The position numbers were made by a program, and so were the translations under genes. A DNA stretch of 64,000 nt from Hydra vulgaris (Eukaryota > Cnidaria > Hydrozoa > Anthoathecata > Hydridae), in assembly GCF_038396675.1 (NCBI RefSeq), contig NC_088921.1, positions 18,103,001-18,167,000 on the forward strand. Direction: 5' to 3'. The first letter of the stretch is position 1, and every line of letters begins with the position of its first letter. Below the pieces are notes generated by a model, which was not told the DNA's origin, made no database searches, and saw nothing but the letters and a program-made list of their open reading frames with translations. Positions 25,135-36,855 of the stretch are shown here, piece after piece.

Positions 25135-25510
25135 TAGAAAATGCCTAAAAATAAATGTGTTTTTTAAGTAAAATGGTTTTTTGAGGAACAATATTAAAAT
25201 TGGTTACGTAAAAAAATAGAAATTGTTGTGATTTCCAAAAGATATTAATATTGTTAAAATAGGAGAAGCTGTGAACTACCCTATTTAATACACCTTATTA
25301 TGCTGTTTCATTTGATAAACCCATGAACCAAGTTTTTTAGAAGGGTCAAATAGACTTTTTAGTTAGATTTTGGGATGACAATATGAGTATGGTTAAAACT
25401 CCATATTTTAAATCAGAATTCAATGGGCGCTCAACAGAACATGATGTTATGCAAACATTCCTAAACTGTACTTCTGATATAGATCAAAGATTATGAATGT
25501 GAACTTATTT
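25135..25510 (+). pseudogene. hAT-like transposase N-terminal relic
   Basis: After an acceptor-like ttttgttttcag (25124) the sequence starts MPKNKCVF and then gives, across stops, KWFFEEQY-NWLRKK, SFDKPMNQVF-like text, VDFLVRFWDDNMSMVKTPYFKSEF and TEHDVMQTFLNCTSDID. This order is typical of cnidarian hAT-like proteins (N-terminal Trp-rich zinc-binding part, then the RFWDE strand). The chain breaks at about 25510. Another short similar piece may remain near 26230-26330. Many stops; inactive. Confidence 0.5.
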
Positions 25511-25958
25511 CTCACAAACTTCCGACTGTTAAGGTCATACAGCACTATTCTTTTTTTAAATTAAAACCAAGACTACCAATTCATACACAATAGTGTCTAG
25601 AGTTTTGGTAAATGTTAACAAAACTTTGTTAAAATTCTTAAAATGCAGAGTGTAGATTTGAAAGTAGAAGCAAAGACTTCAACAGTATCAGTTGTTAAGT
25701 TGAAAAGTTTTGCTTTGGTTGACATGTGATTGTCTTAATTTAAGTAGTTGCGCATACTTGAGCAAGTCAAAAATGCTAATACTTTAGTATGAATTTTTAA
25801 TGGAATCAAAGAAATTTAAATAAATCAAAAAAATATGGTTGTTGGTTCTTAAGATATGGAAAGTACCTTTATATTAACCAAAGCATTAGAGAGACAGAAG
25901 TTTTATGATTTGTTTTTCGACTAGCAAATGCAGTTTAGAAGCATCAGTTAGTATCTCT

Positions 25959-25962
<4 letters not shown>

Positions 25963-26042
<80 letters not shown>
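25963..26042. repeat. (TA)n microsatellite
   Basis: 80 bp of uninterrupted AT dinucleotides. Confidence 0.98.
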
Positions 26043-26046
<4 letters not shown>

Positions 26047-26423
26047 GATTCCATTAATGGCACTCAGAGCAATGTCGATGATGATCAGTTGTCAGATTTC
26101 TGTGAATTAGAGTGTATATTTCATTGAAATATAAAAATAGATTTTATATTGTATATTTACTTGAAAATGCTATACAAATTATGCTAAAATTGACTTTAGA
26201 GGATTTTCTATTCCATTCTCAAAGTGTAGAAATCTTAAATTAGTTACAGAAGCAGCAGCTGTATTTGGTAAAATAAGTAGAGACAGATACATTAGAGTTA
26301 AACTTTTATCTAGAAAGTATATTCCACATTTTGCTTCAAGAAATAATTGTAACATGTAGGAATAATTAGCCAGAAAAATCTATCATTTTTAAATTATAGA
26401 TTGCTTGCCCAAACCAAACCCTC

Positions 26424-26610
26424 AGTTGATGTAGCGGCACTACCTTATAACAGCCGGTTATAAAGTAGTTGATGTAGCAGCCCTCCTTTGTAGCAGCAGA
26501 CTATAAGATAGTTGATGTAGCAGTACTCCCTTATTGCAACAGGCTATAAGATAGTTAGTGTAGCAACACCCCTCACATGTTTTACCTATTTGTCAGTTGA
26601 TGGAGCAACT
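26424..26610. repeat. Tandem repeat, 43-bp unit, about 3.5 copies
   Basis: The unit runs gttgatgtagcagcac-tcctt-tagcagcaggctataagata with substitutions. Copies begin near 26426, 26469, 26512 and a degenerate one near 26552. A shorter related repeat (caactcctcacatgttt) continues to 26625. Confidence 0.85.
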
Positions 26611-26963
26611 CTCCTCACATGTTTTTAAAATATTAAAAAAATATATATATAAAAAAATAAAAAAACACCATTAAACAAATAAACTTTCTAGTCATAATTA
26701 TTGCGTTTATTTTTAAAAATGACTAAACTTAATGTACTTCCCCATTAAAATGACATTAAAATATTGCTTAATTGTTGATGTTGCTTTAACGTTCAAAAAA
26801 GCGTTGAAAGACTTTTTTTACCATTAAAGTCTCTTTCGACTTATTTATATGTATTATATTGTTATATATATTATTATATAAACTATTATATATATTGTTA
26901 TATTATATTATTATATATAATAGCTCATTTTCTATATTTATTATAAAAGTTTTTTTTTGTTAG

Positions 26964-27038
26964 GAGAAATTATTTTAATATATCATTTAGAAACTTCAAA
27001 TTCACCAGAAAGTTCTACAGACGGTTCTGCTAAGAAAG
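26964..27038 (+). pseudogene. Short exon-like segment with two good splice sites
   Basis: The acceptor (T-run, then GTTAG at 26959-26963) and the donor AAG/GTAAGT at 27038/27039 are both strong. One frame is open throughout and reads EIILIYHLETSNSP, then SSTDGSAKK, a Ser-rich linker. Both ends are in phase 1. That matches the donor phase of the NLR-like exon at 33291 but not the Death-fold-like exon at 22645 (phase 2). It could be a linker exon of the same broken gene. I cannot prove it. Confidence 0.38.
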
Positions 27039-27776
27039 GTAAGTATAACGCTTTATTTAACATTAACAATCAGAATTAAGTTTGTTTGCTCAAAAAGTTC
27101 AATAAAAATGGTGACATTTAATTTCAATGATTATTATTAGTATGACTTTTATTACATTGTGGAAGAATACTTTACATCAAGTTAAGCTTCTTGTTTGGTT
27201 GCTTTTTTTAATATTGCTTATGTAAGTGATCATTGGTTACTAATGGTTATTATCTTTAATTGCTTTCAACTTTTACACAATCTTCACTTAATAAATTACT
27301 GTTTGATTAACACAACTTTGTTTTATTAATTTATCAAGTGAAACCTTATTTTGATTTCTCTCATAAACATTTATCAACATTTCATAATTTTAAATTTTTT
27401 ATAAGCATAATATAAAACAAAAGTTTAAAGTTGTTTGAATTTTGTTTGTGACTCAAAACTGAAAATTTGGACCAATACATCACTGCATCCTTGGTAGTAT
27501 CTTGCTCAATTTGTTTATCCATGCAGAGGCCATTTTTTGAGTTTCTTGAGATTGTGTTTTGAGAAATAGCTTTTAGAGAGGGTTGTGTTAACAAGCATTA
27601 TTTTAATTATTTTATTTATATTTTCTTTTCTTTTCTGATCTTATATTTTTTTTTCTCAAAATAAGAAGAACGTAATAAATCAAAATTTTTAAAATGGCTT
27701 TTTTTTACATATTACTCAATTGAAACTTACTTTATAACAAAAAGTTAAATGCTTTAAATGTTTATAAAAAATATCA

Positions 27777-27874
27777 AGCTATTCAGTTTTTAAACATACT
27801 AATGTTTAAAAACTGAATAGCTTTTAAAAAATTTCCTGCATAATGATCTTTGTTAAAAAGACCATTATGCAGGA
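27777..27874. repeat. Two adjacent palindromes
   Basis: The first has perfect 21-bp arms, 27777-27797 and 27802-27822, with a 4-nt loop. Only 11 bases later a second lies at 27834-27874, with arms of about 18 bp (one mismatch) around gttaa. Two separate foldbacks this close are hard to explain as one insertion. Confidence 0.9.
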
Positions 27875-28730
27875 CCTTTAAGTTAAAAAAAGATTTCACA
27901 AATCTAGAAATTAAATACATTTGTGTTGAATAAAATATAAAATATGAGTAATAAAAATAATTTAAACTCAGTAAATTTTTTTCAAAAATAATAAAGACTT
28001 TTAATCAGGAGGAGCTGTTAGTAAAATTGTATGAATAGCATAACATTCAGAAAAACACTCAATAGAGGTACTTATCAAATGTCATAAACAAATAATTAAC
28101 TGTATCCCTTGTGTTTTCTGCCAAGATAGTTGGACTTTCATGGCGTGCAATTTTGCTTTCTTTGTTTTTGGCTTCAATAGCAGTCTCAGACAAAGAACCT
28201 TTTCTTTTCTTGGTTTTTAATTTTAAAAATGTATCATTTATTTGATGAAAACCCGGGTTTTTTTACCCCCTAAAAATCCCCCTCTTAAAAAGGCAAATTT
28301 AAAAAAAATTCGAAATTAACATTTTTTTATTAACTAATACTAACTTTTTTCAGTTAAAAAAATTTTAAAATATCAAAATTGAAATTTTTATTTAGAAAAG
28401 TAAGTAAAATCCTATTTCCACTTCGCGACGCAGAGTTTGTGGGTTGAACCAAATTATAGTTCTACTTTGCTTTATTGCAATTTTTGGTTCAAGTTTTAGC
28501 TCAAAATTTTTTAATTTACTTTTTTTAAGAGCATTTCATGCATACATTTAGAAAAGTGAAATATTTTCATTGGAAGAGTTTTGATTTAGTCCATTGGTTA
28601 TTAAAATAGGAGTTTGTTTTTTTATTTTGAGGGGGTGGGGGCGGTGCTTTGAATTTTTATATTAATATACAATTATTCGTCATTATTTTTATAGTAATTT
28701 TTTGATTTTGTCAAATGCCCTGATTTTTTT
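27875..28730. other. Mostly non-coding; one coherent minus-strand frame
   Basis: On the minus strand 28250-28065 reads without stops: GFHQINDTFLKL, KKRKGSLSETAIEAKN and ESKIARHESPTILAEN, then DTVNYLFMTF. The lysine-rich start and even composition look like protein, but I cannot name it. A short G-rich run (gagggggtgggggcgg, 28628-28643) follows. Confidence 0.3.
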
Positions 28731-28734
28731 GCAT

Positions 28735-29078
28735 TATTGTTAATTCATCATCGCAATTCAAGCCTAATTAAATTTAACTGTTTTAGCTAGGGAATTTAAA
28801 ATATGTAAGTCTACAAATTCACAAACTTCTGCTCCATTGTAGCTTCCAATCATTACATTAAAGCGTTTGTGTGTGGTTTTTTTCTTCCATGTCTCCTTTT
28901 ATAATAGAGTTTTTCCATGTTTAATTAGACAAGTAGTGTTGTCTGTAATTGCAATGTAGATTTTTCTAAATTCTATTGTTTTTATCTAACATTTCGGCTG
29001 TAATTGAGGGGTAAAAATCATTAATATCAAGTTGTATAAATGTGCATGTTTTATTACTAATTTTAGAAAACCAATTTA
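28735..29078 (-). pseudogene. Penelope-like RT fragment
   Basis: The minus-strand translation contains TFIQLDINDFYPSITAEML (motif with a catalytic-type Asp), a stretch of about 70 residues with stops, then KTTHKRFNVMIGSYNGAEVCEFVDL and GLNCDDEL. I associate these with the RT of the cnidarian retroelements that end in a GIY-YIG endonuclease; a YRDDGL box is usual where GLNCDDEL stands here. The GIY-YIG part of the same kind of element is present at 61218-61745. Several stops and one frameshift. It follows a Tc1 N-terminal piece (29215-29110) and may have been inserted into it. Confidence 0.5.
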
Positions 29079-29104
29079 TAACACTATTTGACTAATAAAT
29101 ACTT

Positions 29105-29572
29105 GATTTGATTAGCTACTATAACGGACTGCACAGTTTTTTCTCCTATATTTCTCTGTGATTTTCCTTCCTTCCATAGCCTAACAATAACTGATCAAAT
29201 TTCCACTGCAACTCTCATTTTTAATCAATAATCTAACAAAAATAAAAAATAAATATATAAAACAAAAGTAATGCATAAATTTAACTAAATCTAATTTATA
29301 TAGAAAAACATTGCTTAATAACTGATTTAATCACATATTGAGGTGAAAGTGCATGCTGGATGAAAACTTTTTTGGCACAAAAACATGCATTTGTTATTTC
29401 AAAATTCTGTATTTTATTTGTTATTCATAACTTTAAAAAATCTTTTTTCAATTTATCTTGAATATTTAATTGGTATAATTTAGTTAAAATTATGCTTATC
29501 TTTGCTGAATAAAAAGTTATCACACTTGAAAAATGTACAAAATAGGTGGATAAAAACTTTTTTGACACAGTG
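29105..29572 (-). mobile_element. Tc1-type end with transposase N-terminus, truncated
   Basis: The right end reads ggataaaaactttttt-gacacagtg, ending at 29572 and followed by TA (29573-29574). A second copy of the motif, ggatgaaaacttttttgg, stands 190 bp inside (29358-29375), again the nested repeat layout. Further in, 29215-29110 on the minus strand reads MRVAVEI, VIVRLWKEGKSQREI, the first helix-turn-helix of a Tc1 transposase. The rest is missing: a Penelope-like RT fragment follows at 29078. Confidence 0.6.
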
Positions 29573-30544
29573 TAGCTAGAAGTCTTCTTCAAAGCAGAAA
29601 ACTGATTACTGATCACATTTAAAATCAACAGAATATCATTCATGACAAAATATCAGCTAAGCACTATGTCTTTTATTATCTACTTATTATTCATGCTTTA
29701 TCATCTAGTCAGAAAGTTATTATAAAGAAATATAAAGACATGAATATAGAAATACTAACATTCTTTTTCAACATGAGGTATCTTGGATTAACTTTGACTG
29801 TTCACAAGGATATTTTAGTTTTTTTTTTAATTTGACATTGTATTTCTTGTGCATAGTTCCTTTATAACAAGTAAAATAGTAATTAAAAAACTAATTGGTA
29901 ATTGTAAATTAAATAGTTGTTATATATTTATCAACTTAAATGTAATAAAATGCGTACTTTCCTAACAATATATGGTTTAGTATTACCAAATTTCCAATTT
30001 TTCAGATATATGATAAGTTTATAAAAATTTAGGACAATTTTTAATTTTATTTTCTTAATTTTTTTTTGTTTGGTAAAAAAATTTAAATTATTTGTTGAAA
30101 TATTTATTTTTATATCTATTACATATATTTCTAATTAAAAAATATATATGAATAATCTCTATAGACTTTTTCTTGACTAAATATTTAAAGTATTAACATT
30201 AAAAGTTATTGAATAACATAATTAAAAAATTATTTAATGATAATAAAGCTTTCCATTATTTTAAACTGGAAAAAATCCAAATACCATTTTTAGTAAGTTA
30301 AAAAAAAGTTTAAATTTTGTGTTATATTATTTTAACAACAAAGTAAATAATTGTTTTTTTCAACGTTAAAAAAAACAAAAAAAAAATCTTAAAATTTACA
30401 CTACGAGTGAGATTCATTTCATTTTTACCCATGAAGTAATGGCTAATTAGTATTCGAAGAGAAAAAAAAAATCAGACTCCATGTTTTCTTATATGGTCAA
30501 GTCTTTTCCTAACACCCAAAATATGGTTTTCACTCAGTCATAAA

Positions 30545-31085
30545 TTTTATTTTTTTTATTTTCCCCAAAATTCTTCTATTGTCCTTGATTTAGGGACGTT
30601 TGCAGGATTGATCAATTTTGATACAAAATTGACTTTTTCTCATTTAGGTTAATTAGCATGCTTTTTGCATAATGAGCAGATGCCATATCTAGCTGGAATA
30701 TGTACTCTCCTGTACTATAAAGTTTATTTATAAAAGGTACCAAATACTTTTTAATTATGGTTTCCAGATACACTGTTTTGATACACCTTTTGGTGAAATA
30801 CAAAGCCAAACCATTAATTTTTTTTTTAGCATTTGGCTTTAAAACTAAACTTTGCATGCGGGGAGATAGATTAGTATCACTTGAATAACAACCAGAGTTG
30901 CCAGGCTGCAACATATAAGCATAAGTAAAGAACGATTCATTCACAAAAACAAAATGGATATTTTTATATTCTTCTAACATTTGTTGACAATTTTGTCTCA
31001 CTTGCTTCTTTTGATTTTCAGTTAGAAATGGGCTTTTACTTTTTTCACGATATTTGATGTTAGTTTTATTTAAAATCATTGACAA
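30545..31085 (-). pseudogene. mariner-type transposase, partial
   Basis: The 157-codon frame 31085-30612 holds LEEYKNIHFVFVNESFF (the first catalytic Asp of the usual D-E-S motif is Asn here), KKINGLALYF, KYLVPFINKLY and FQLDMASAHYAKSML (second Asp). The frame then slips at about 30625, and a following frame gives LINPANVPKSRTIEEFW with the third acidic residue. The spacing from second Asp to Glu is about 37, which points to a DD37E-like mariner group rather than the DD34E Tc1 group. The asparagine in place of the first Asp and the frameshift make it inactive. The N-terminal binding domain is absent. Confidence 0.7.
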
Positions 31086-31099
31086 GTAACTTTGATGAA

Positions 31100-31600
31100 A
31101 ATTTAGCTTTCAATGCAAACAGCCAGAGCGATGATTAAATATTTTTTAATATATCAAATGTTGGCTATTGTAAAAAATTTTATAAAAAACAGTCATTTTA
31201 AATCCTTTTGAAAAGATTTTCTTTTCTCATTTTTTTCAATTTTATGCTTTAAGAGTGAGCTGAGTTTTACTTCTATCTATGAAGAAACGATTCATTTCTC
31301 CCCAAACTGTGCAATTGGATTAAAATATTGCACAAGTGAGAATAAGACAGCTAACATAGACACCAAGAACCAGTAAAAACATGGATAATCTAAACACAAG
31401 TTTGCTTGTAATTACTTGGTTAAATTTTGACATTTTTTTTCTTGGCACATTCTACCTATAGTAAGTGACCAGAGTTGATAAATGACCGGGGCCACAGCCG
31501 GGTTTGATAAAATATAGCCGGGTCAGGTTTGTGACTGAAGTTGCATAAACATTTATACATCCTTAAGTATTTTTTTAATTCAAAATTTATGTTATAGATC
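31100..31600. other. No gene seen
   Basis: AT-rich, with one short GC-richer run containing gccgggt repeats at 31488-31528. Confidence 0.3.
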
Positions 31601-31609
31601 AACATGATC

Positions 31610-31930
31610 GTCATCATCGTCATCAGGCTTTAGCTTTCCTCTTTTATGCTGTTTCTCTAATCATGGTCATTGCTCAAATAAGCTATCATTTCTATTACGA
31701 TCAACTAAAACTAATTCTTGCTTGACTTTTTTATCAACAAGTTGCATCCTTTTACTGTATCTGTCCCTTCATGCTTTAAAAACTTTTATTAATCAATTTC
31801 CTTGCACATTCTAAAGCCTTTATAACTCTTACCCATCTTCATGCTTTCCTTTTTTATATAACTTGCAACTTTTTCAGCCTTTAGTTAACCGTTTCCTAGC
31901 TTTTTAACCTATCCTCTATTTTAAAGTAAC
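31610..31930 (+). pseudogene. LINE C-terminal fragment (jockey-like)
   Basis: Across stops the plus strand reads LYPSSCFPFLYNLQLF then PLVNRFLAF, the usual end of the RT protein of the family found at 3490-5165. Nothing upstream of this short tail remains, and the assignment rests on the last 40 residues. Confidence 0.4.
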
Positions 31931-32611
31931 TAGTAACTTAATTGCAACCTTGCTTGAAAATGCTTGCAACCTTGTTGGAAGTAAATTAGAGTTTAAAAAT
32001 GTATAAATATTTAATAAATAATAAATGTTAGTAAAAAATTATAATATTTAAAGAATTATAAATTTTTTTCTAGCTCCGCCTATCAACCCTTGCTTTTTCT
32101 AATTCTTTTTTTAATTTTTAATTGAGCCTTTTATCTAACTGCATTTAATTGTTCAAAAGTCTTTAGCTATATATAAAAGGTATTTAACTATAAAAAAAGT
32201 CTTTGGCTATATGAAAAAAGCTAAAAATTGAATGTATTTGTTGTCTTATTATATGCAATTAAATGGTATAGTGGTATAGCTTTGCAAACATGGAAATTAA
32301 AATAACAAATTAAAGAAACAACAGAAATAATAATTTTGATTTCAACTGAAAAGTACCTTGCCTAACATTTCACGACACAGCGACCTAGCATTAAATAGTT
32401 TTTTAATTCTTAGCACCATACTTTTTGCTTTTGTCTCACTCAATTACATTATTTTTTAACTGTTAGTTAATAATTAACTTTATTTTTCTAAAATAACTTA
32501 TAAAATTGTTATAGTAAAAGTTCTTACAATAGGTATAACTAATAGTTTTTGTTTATATAGATATGATAACTATAATTAACTTTTATAAGTTTATTAGAAG
32601 TATTATATTCA

Positions 32612-32724
32612 ATTTTACACAACTATTGTTTAGATTCTTTAAATTTATCAGAAATCACTTGCAGATGTAATGTGCAAGTGATTTCTGATAAATTTAAAGA
32701 ATCTAAACAATAGTTGTGTAAAAT
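32612..32724. repeat. Palindrome, perfect 52-bp arms, 9-nt loop
   Basis: Arms 32612-32663 and 32673-32724 are exact reverse complements. The right arm is continuous with the NLR-like reading frame (its frame gives INLKNLNNSCVKS), while the left arm is its inverted copy. Upstream of the left arm no NLR similarity can be seen. This is the longest perfect foldback in the window. Confidence 0.96.
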
Positions 32725-33291
32725 CCATGTCACCTGTTTCATTTTATTTATCTTTTATGTGTAAGATTGTTAGTGACCCCAAAAATGTAGATAAAAATTC
32801 TTTTTTAACAATTACAGATTTGTATGCGATTATTTTTTTGTACTTTTTGCAAAAACACATCAGAAGCAATCAATTGATTTATCAGATGATGGAAAACGAT
32901 TCCACTAAAAAATATGTTTTAAATATTTGTTAAATTGCATATCAATTGTTTGTTAAAAATAAAGTAGTTTTTTCCAAAGAAGACATTCAAACTTTTATCA
33001 TTGAATTTGATGGAAATAAAGACAAATTTTTTGGGTATTTAGAAAAGATTGAAACAAATCTAGGTTATTACTATCAATTTGCACATCTAACAATAATGGA
33101 GTTTTGTGCATCTGTATATGCATATAATTGTTTAAGTAGTGAAAAGATTATGGCTGATAAAAGGTTGGAGAGTTGTTTTTCAATGAGTTGTGGATTAACC
33201 ATTAAAAATCAAAATAGTTTGTTAAAATTTCTTGTTAATCTGATACCTTCAAAACAATCTTCTAAAGATTTATTTTTGTTTTCTATTTTAG
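32673..33291 (+). pseudogene. NLR-type gene remnant, region after the NACHT core
   Basis: One frame runs from the palindrome to the donor site G/GTAAGT at 33291, broken by a single stop (TAA, 32931-32933). It contains SMSPVSFYLSFMCKIVSDP, then LYAIIFLYFLQKHI, IAYQLFVKNKVVFSKED and YYYQFAHLTIMEFCASVYAYN, ending in LLKFLVNLIPS. The pattern F-x-H-L-T/S-x-x-E-F-x-A is the well-known helical segment that follows the NACHT ATPase in NLR proteins, and M-S-P-V-S-x-x-x-L is like the winged-helix start. Cnidarians, Hydra in particular, have many NLR genes acting in cytosolic sensing. I could not find a P-loop or Walker B upstream, so the ATPase core is missing. The stop codon and missing core indicate a pseudogene or partial duplicate. 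Confidence 0.6.
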
Positions 33292-33299
33292 GTAAGTCC

Positions 33300-34536
<1,237 letters not shown>

Positions 34537-34828
34537 TATTGGACAAAACATTTGCAACCAACATCAAACAATTCAAAAACAAAAGTGTTCCTAATTTTAC
34601 ATGTCTTAAAAACAAAACGAACTATACTACCACAGCAAACAGTTCAGGAGTCTGGAGTCATTGCATGCCATGACATGAGCAATCAGCTGACAGGTAACAG
34701 CACACAGGCAGAATTTCGTTGACAAGTGCCATTTTGCAGCGGACAAAACAAGTGCAACTTTTTTGGTTTGTTTCATTTTCTTAAGTCTGGTCCGTGTCAA
34801 CGTCACAGAAGTTTTTTGATAGTTAAAG

Positions 34829-34987
34829 GAAGTATCTAGAAGTTTCCAGAAGCATGCAGAAGCTTCCAGAAGTTTACAGAGGAAGCATCTGGAAGCATCT
34901 AGTAGCATCCAGAAGTATCCAGAAACATTCAGACGCATCCAGAAGCGTCTAGATGCATCGAAAAGAAGTGTCTAGAATCTTCTAGAA
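34829..34987 (+). promoter_or_regulatory. Phased heat-shock elements upstream of the Tc1 gene
   Basis: A 10-bp periodic array of GAA units. Perfect trimeric elements (GAAnnTTCnnGAA) are at 34839-34851, 34859-34871 and 34975-34987, and GAA stays in the same 10-bp phase from 34829 to 34871. The middle part (34883-34955) consists of gaagcatcca-like decamers, degenerate copies. GAAnnTTCnnGAA is the established HSF1 binding pattern. Function here is inferred from sequence only. Confidence 0.75.
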
Positions 34988-35011
34988 CAGCTTCACACAG
35001 GTTCATTTTAC

Positions 35012-35047
35012 TATATAAGAGACATATAAATCGACATGTAATTCAGT
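35012..35047 (+). promoter_or_regulatory. TATA box and TCAGT initiator of the Tc1 promoter
   Basis: TATATAAG lies at 35012-35019 and TTCAGT at 35042-35047, giving a predicted start A at about 35045, 33 bp after the first base of the TATA box. That is the normal spacing. The nearest heat-shock element ends 25 bp before the TATA box. The mRNA would have a leader of roughly 240 nt. Confidence 0.6.
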
Positions 35048-35285
35048 CAGTATATGGAAGTCAATCAGTCAGTATTATCAAGACAGTTTATCGAAGTGAG
35101 TTTTATCAAAGTGTTTTATCGAAGAACATCAATACAAGAAGTGAAATACAACAAGTGTTTCATTACATCAATACAGTCCACATCCAACCAAGACATTGTG
35201 TTCCACAGAACGTTATTGTATCATCACAAGGTAAATGTAACACGGTAAGCCTTGAGAAGCGTGATTATTTATTTTTATTATTTTT

Positions 35286-36311
35286 ATGACTTCAAGTGCA
35301 AAAATGGCTCCTGACAGTCTTGGATTGGAACTAAGAAAGAAAATTATTGGCGATTACAAAAGTGGAATGTCACAAAAAAGTATTTGTGATAAATATCGCG
35401 TGAAAAAATGGACCGTATCAAGACTATGTTCCGAATATCGTTCTACAGGGAAGTTGGCAGCAGATAACAAAGATGGAAGATCGCGTTCCACCACTTCTAG
35501 AGAGGATTCTATGATCGTCAGATCCGTCAAGAAGGATTTCTGGATATCATCAATCAAGATACAAAAGCTATTAGAGCTGCTTGTATCGGACCGAACAATC
35601 AGACGGCGTGCTGTTAAAGCCAGATTGTTTTCTCGACGCCCTGCAAAGAAACTGCTGATTTCACTCAAAAACCAGAAGAAAAGACTCCTGTTTGCTACAT
35701 CTCATATTGACTGGAATGTGCAGAAATGGAGAACTGTCCTGTTCAGTGATGAATCGAAGTTCAACATCATTGGGAGCAATGGCATTTGCAGTGTACGTCG
35801 ACCGGCCAGAAAACGCCTCGATTTACGTTACTGCCATAAGACCGTCAAGCATGGTGGAGGCAATGTTATGGTCTGGGGGTGTTTTTCTGCTAATGGTCTA
35901 GGTCCAATACATCGAAACGATGGAATAATGGACCGTTTCATGTATAAAAATATCCTGAAAGATGTTATGTTACCTCATACTGAATGGAATATGCCAATAA
36001 AATGGGTTTTTCAGCAAGACAACGATCCGAAACACACTGCAAAAGTGGTCAAGCAGTGGTTTCAAGTCAACCACCTATTGGTGATGAATTGGCCGCCTCA
36101 ATCTCTGGATCTCAACCCTATCGAGAACCTGTGGGAGATCGTCAACTGCAGAATTAATCGTGAAGGTGTTCATAATAAGGATCAACTGTTTGAACAAATC
36201 CAAAAGGCCTGGGCAGCGATTCCACAAAGTTTCGTTGATCACCTGATCGAATCTATGCCTCGAAGATGCAAGGCTGTGATTGACAACAAAGAATTCGCCA
36301 CAAAATATTGA
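35286..36311 (+). CDS. Tc1-type DD34E transposase, intact
   Basis: The enzyme cuts the element's ends and reinserts it at TA. The 341-residue frame has no stop. The paired helix-turn-helix DNA-binding region covers about residues 12-110, with a GRSRST basic linker at 64-70. Catalytic residues are D155 (LFSDESKFN), D245 (FQQDNDPKH) and E280 (DLNPIENLW), so 34 residues lie between the second Asp and Glu. The GGNVMVWGCFS loop begins at 191. The length equals that of active Tc1 transposases. An in-frame ATG at 35304 has a better Kozak context (aaaATGg) and would give 335 residues. AATAAA follows at 36388. The gene is visibly more GC-rich than its surroundings. Together with the intact frame this suggests a recent arrival, possibly by horizontal transfer (inference). 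Confidence 0.95.
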   Translation: MTSSAKMAPDSLGLELRKKIIGDYKSGMSQKSICDKYRVKKWTVSRLCSEYRSTGKLAADNKDGRSRSTTSREDSMIVRSVKKDFWISSIKIQKLLELLVSDRTIRRRAVKARLFSRRPAKKLLISLKNQKKRLLFATSHIDWNVQKWRTVLFSDESKFNIIGSNGICSVRRPARKRLDLRYCHKTVKHGGGNVMVWGCFSANGLGPIHRNDGIMDRFMYKNILKDVMLPHTEWNMPIKWVFQQDNDPKHTAKVVKQWFQVNHLLVMNWPPQSLDLNPIENLWEIVNCRINREGVHNKDQLFEQIQKAWAAIPQSFVDHLIESMPRRCKAVIDNKEFATKY

Positions 36312-36516
36312 TAGAAGGAAATCAACTTTTTTAAATACTTTTGATTAATTTATTAATTTTCGTGCACAAATAATGAACTTTGTGATGAATAAAACTTGAA
36401 GAACTTTGTCTCTAAACAGTTACATAGTTATTTCTCTAAATTGAAAAAATGCAGCACTTTTATATAAAGAAACTAAATTAACATTATTTGGTTGCACTCG
36501 TTTTGTCCGATACTGT

Positions 36517-36640
<124 letters not shown>

Positions 36641-36855
36641 CAGGGTGTTAGCTAGCCCAATGGTGTCGCGTATAACGTGGAATTCCCAATAGGGTTAAAT
36701 TTCCCAAAAGTCAATGATCTTTTTTTTTTTAGAGTGTTATTTTGATTTTTTTAGGACCTTTTCTAGAAAATTCCCAACATTTTCTCAACAACAAAAATAA
36801 AATTTCCCAATACGGCAAAAACGCGGTATAAAATTTATTTCTAGCTAACGCCCTG
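36641..36855. mobile_element. CAGGG-ended MITE, 215 bp
   Basis: The ends are cagggtgttagctag (36641) and, inward from 36855 on the other strand, cagggcgttagctag, so the terminal repeats match at 14 of 15 bases. There is no reading frame. Both flanks are TA dinucleotides, so the size of the target duplication cannot be read. CAGGG ends are common in hAT-derived MITEs. It may use an autonomous hAT elsewhere. Confidence 0.82.

Noticed and set aside
27382-27594. 70-codon minus-strand frame
   Set aside because: No domain and no support from neighbouring frames.
27040-32612. Missing NACHT P-loop exon
   Set aside because: I looked for a GxxGxGKT/S-type segment on the plus strand and saw none; the stretch is filled by transposon relics.
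35354-35668. 104-codon minus-strand frame
   Set aside because: Antisense shadow of the Tc1 transposase N-terminus.
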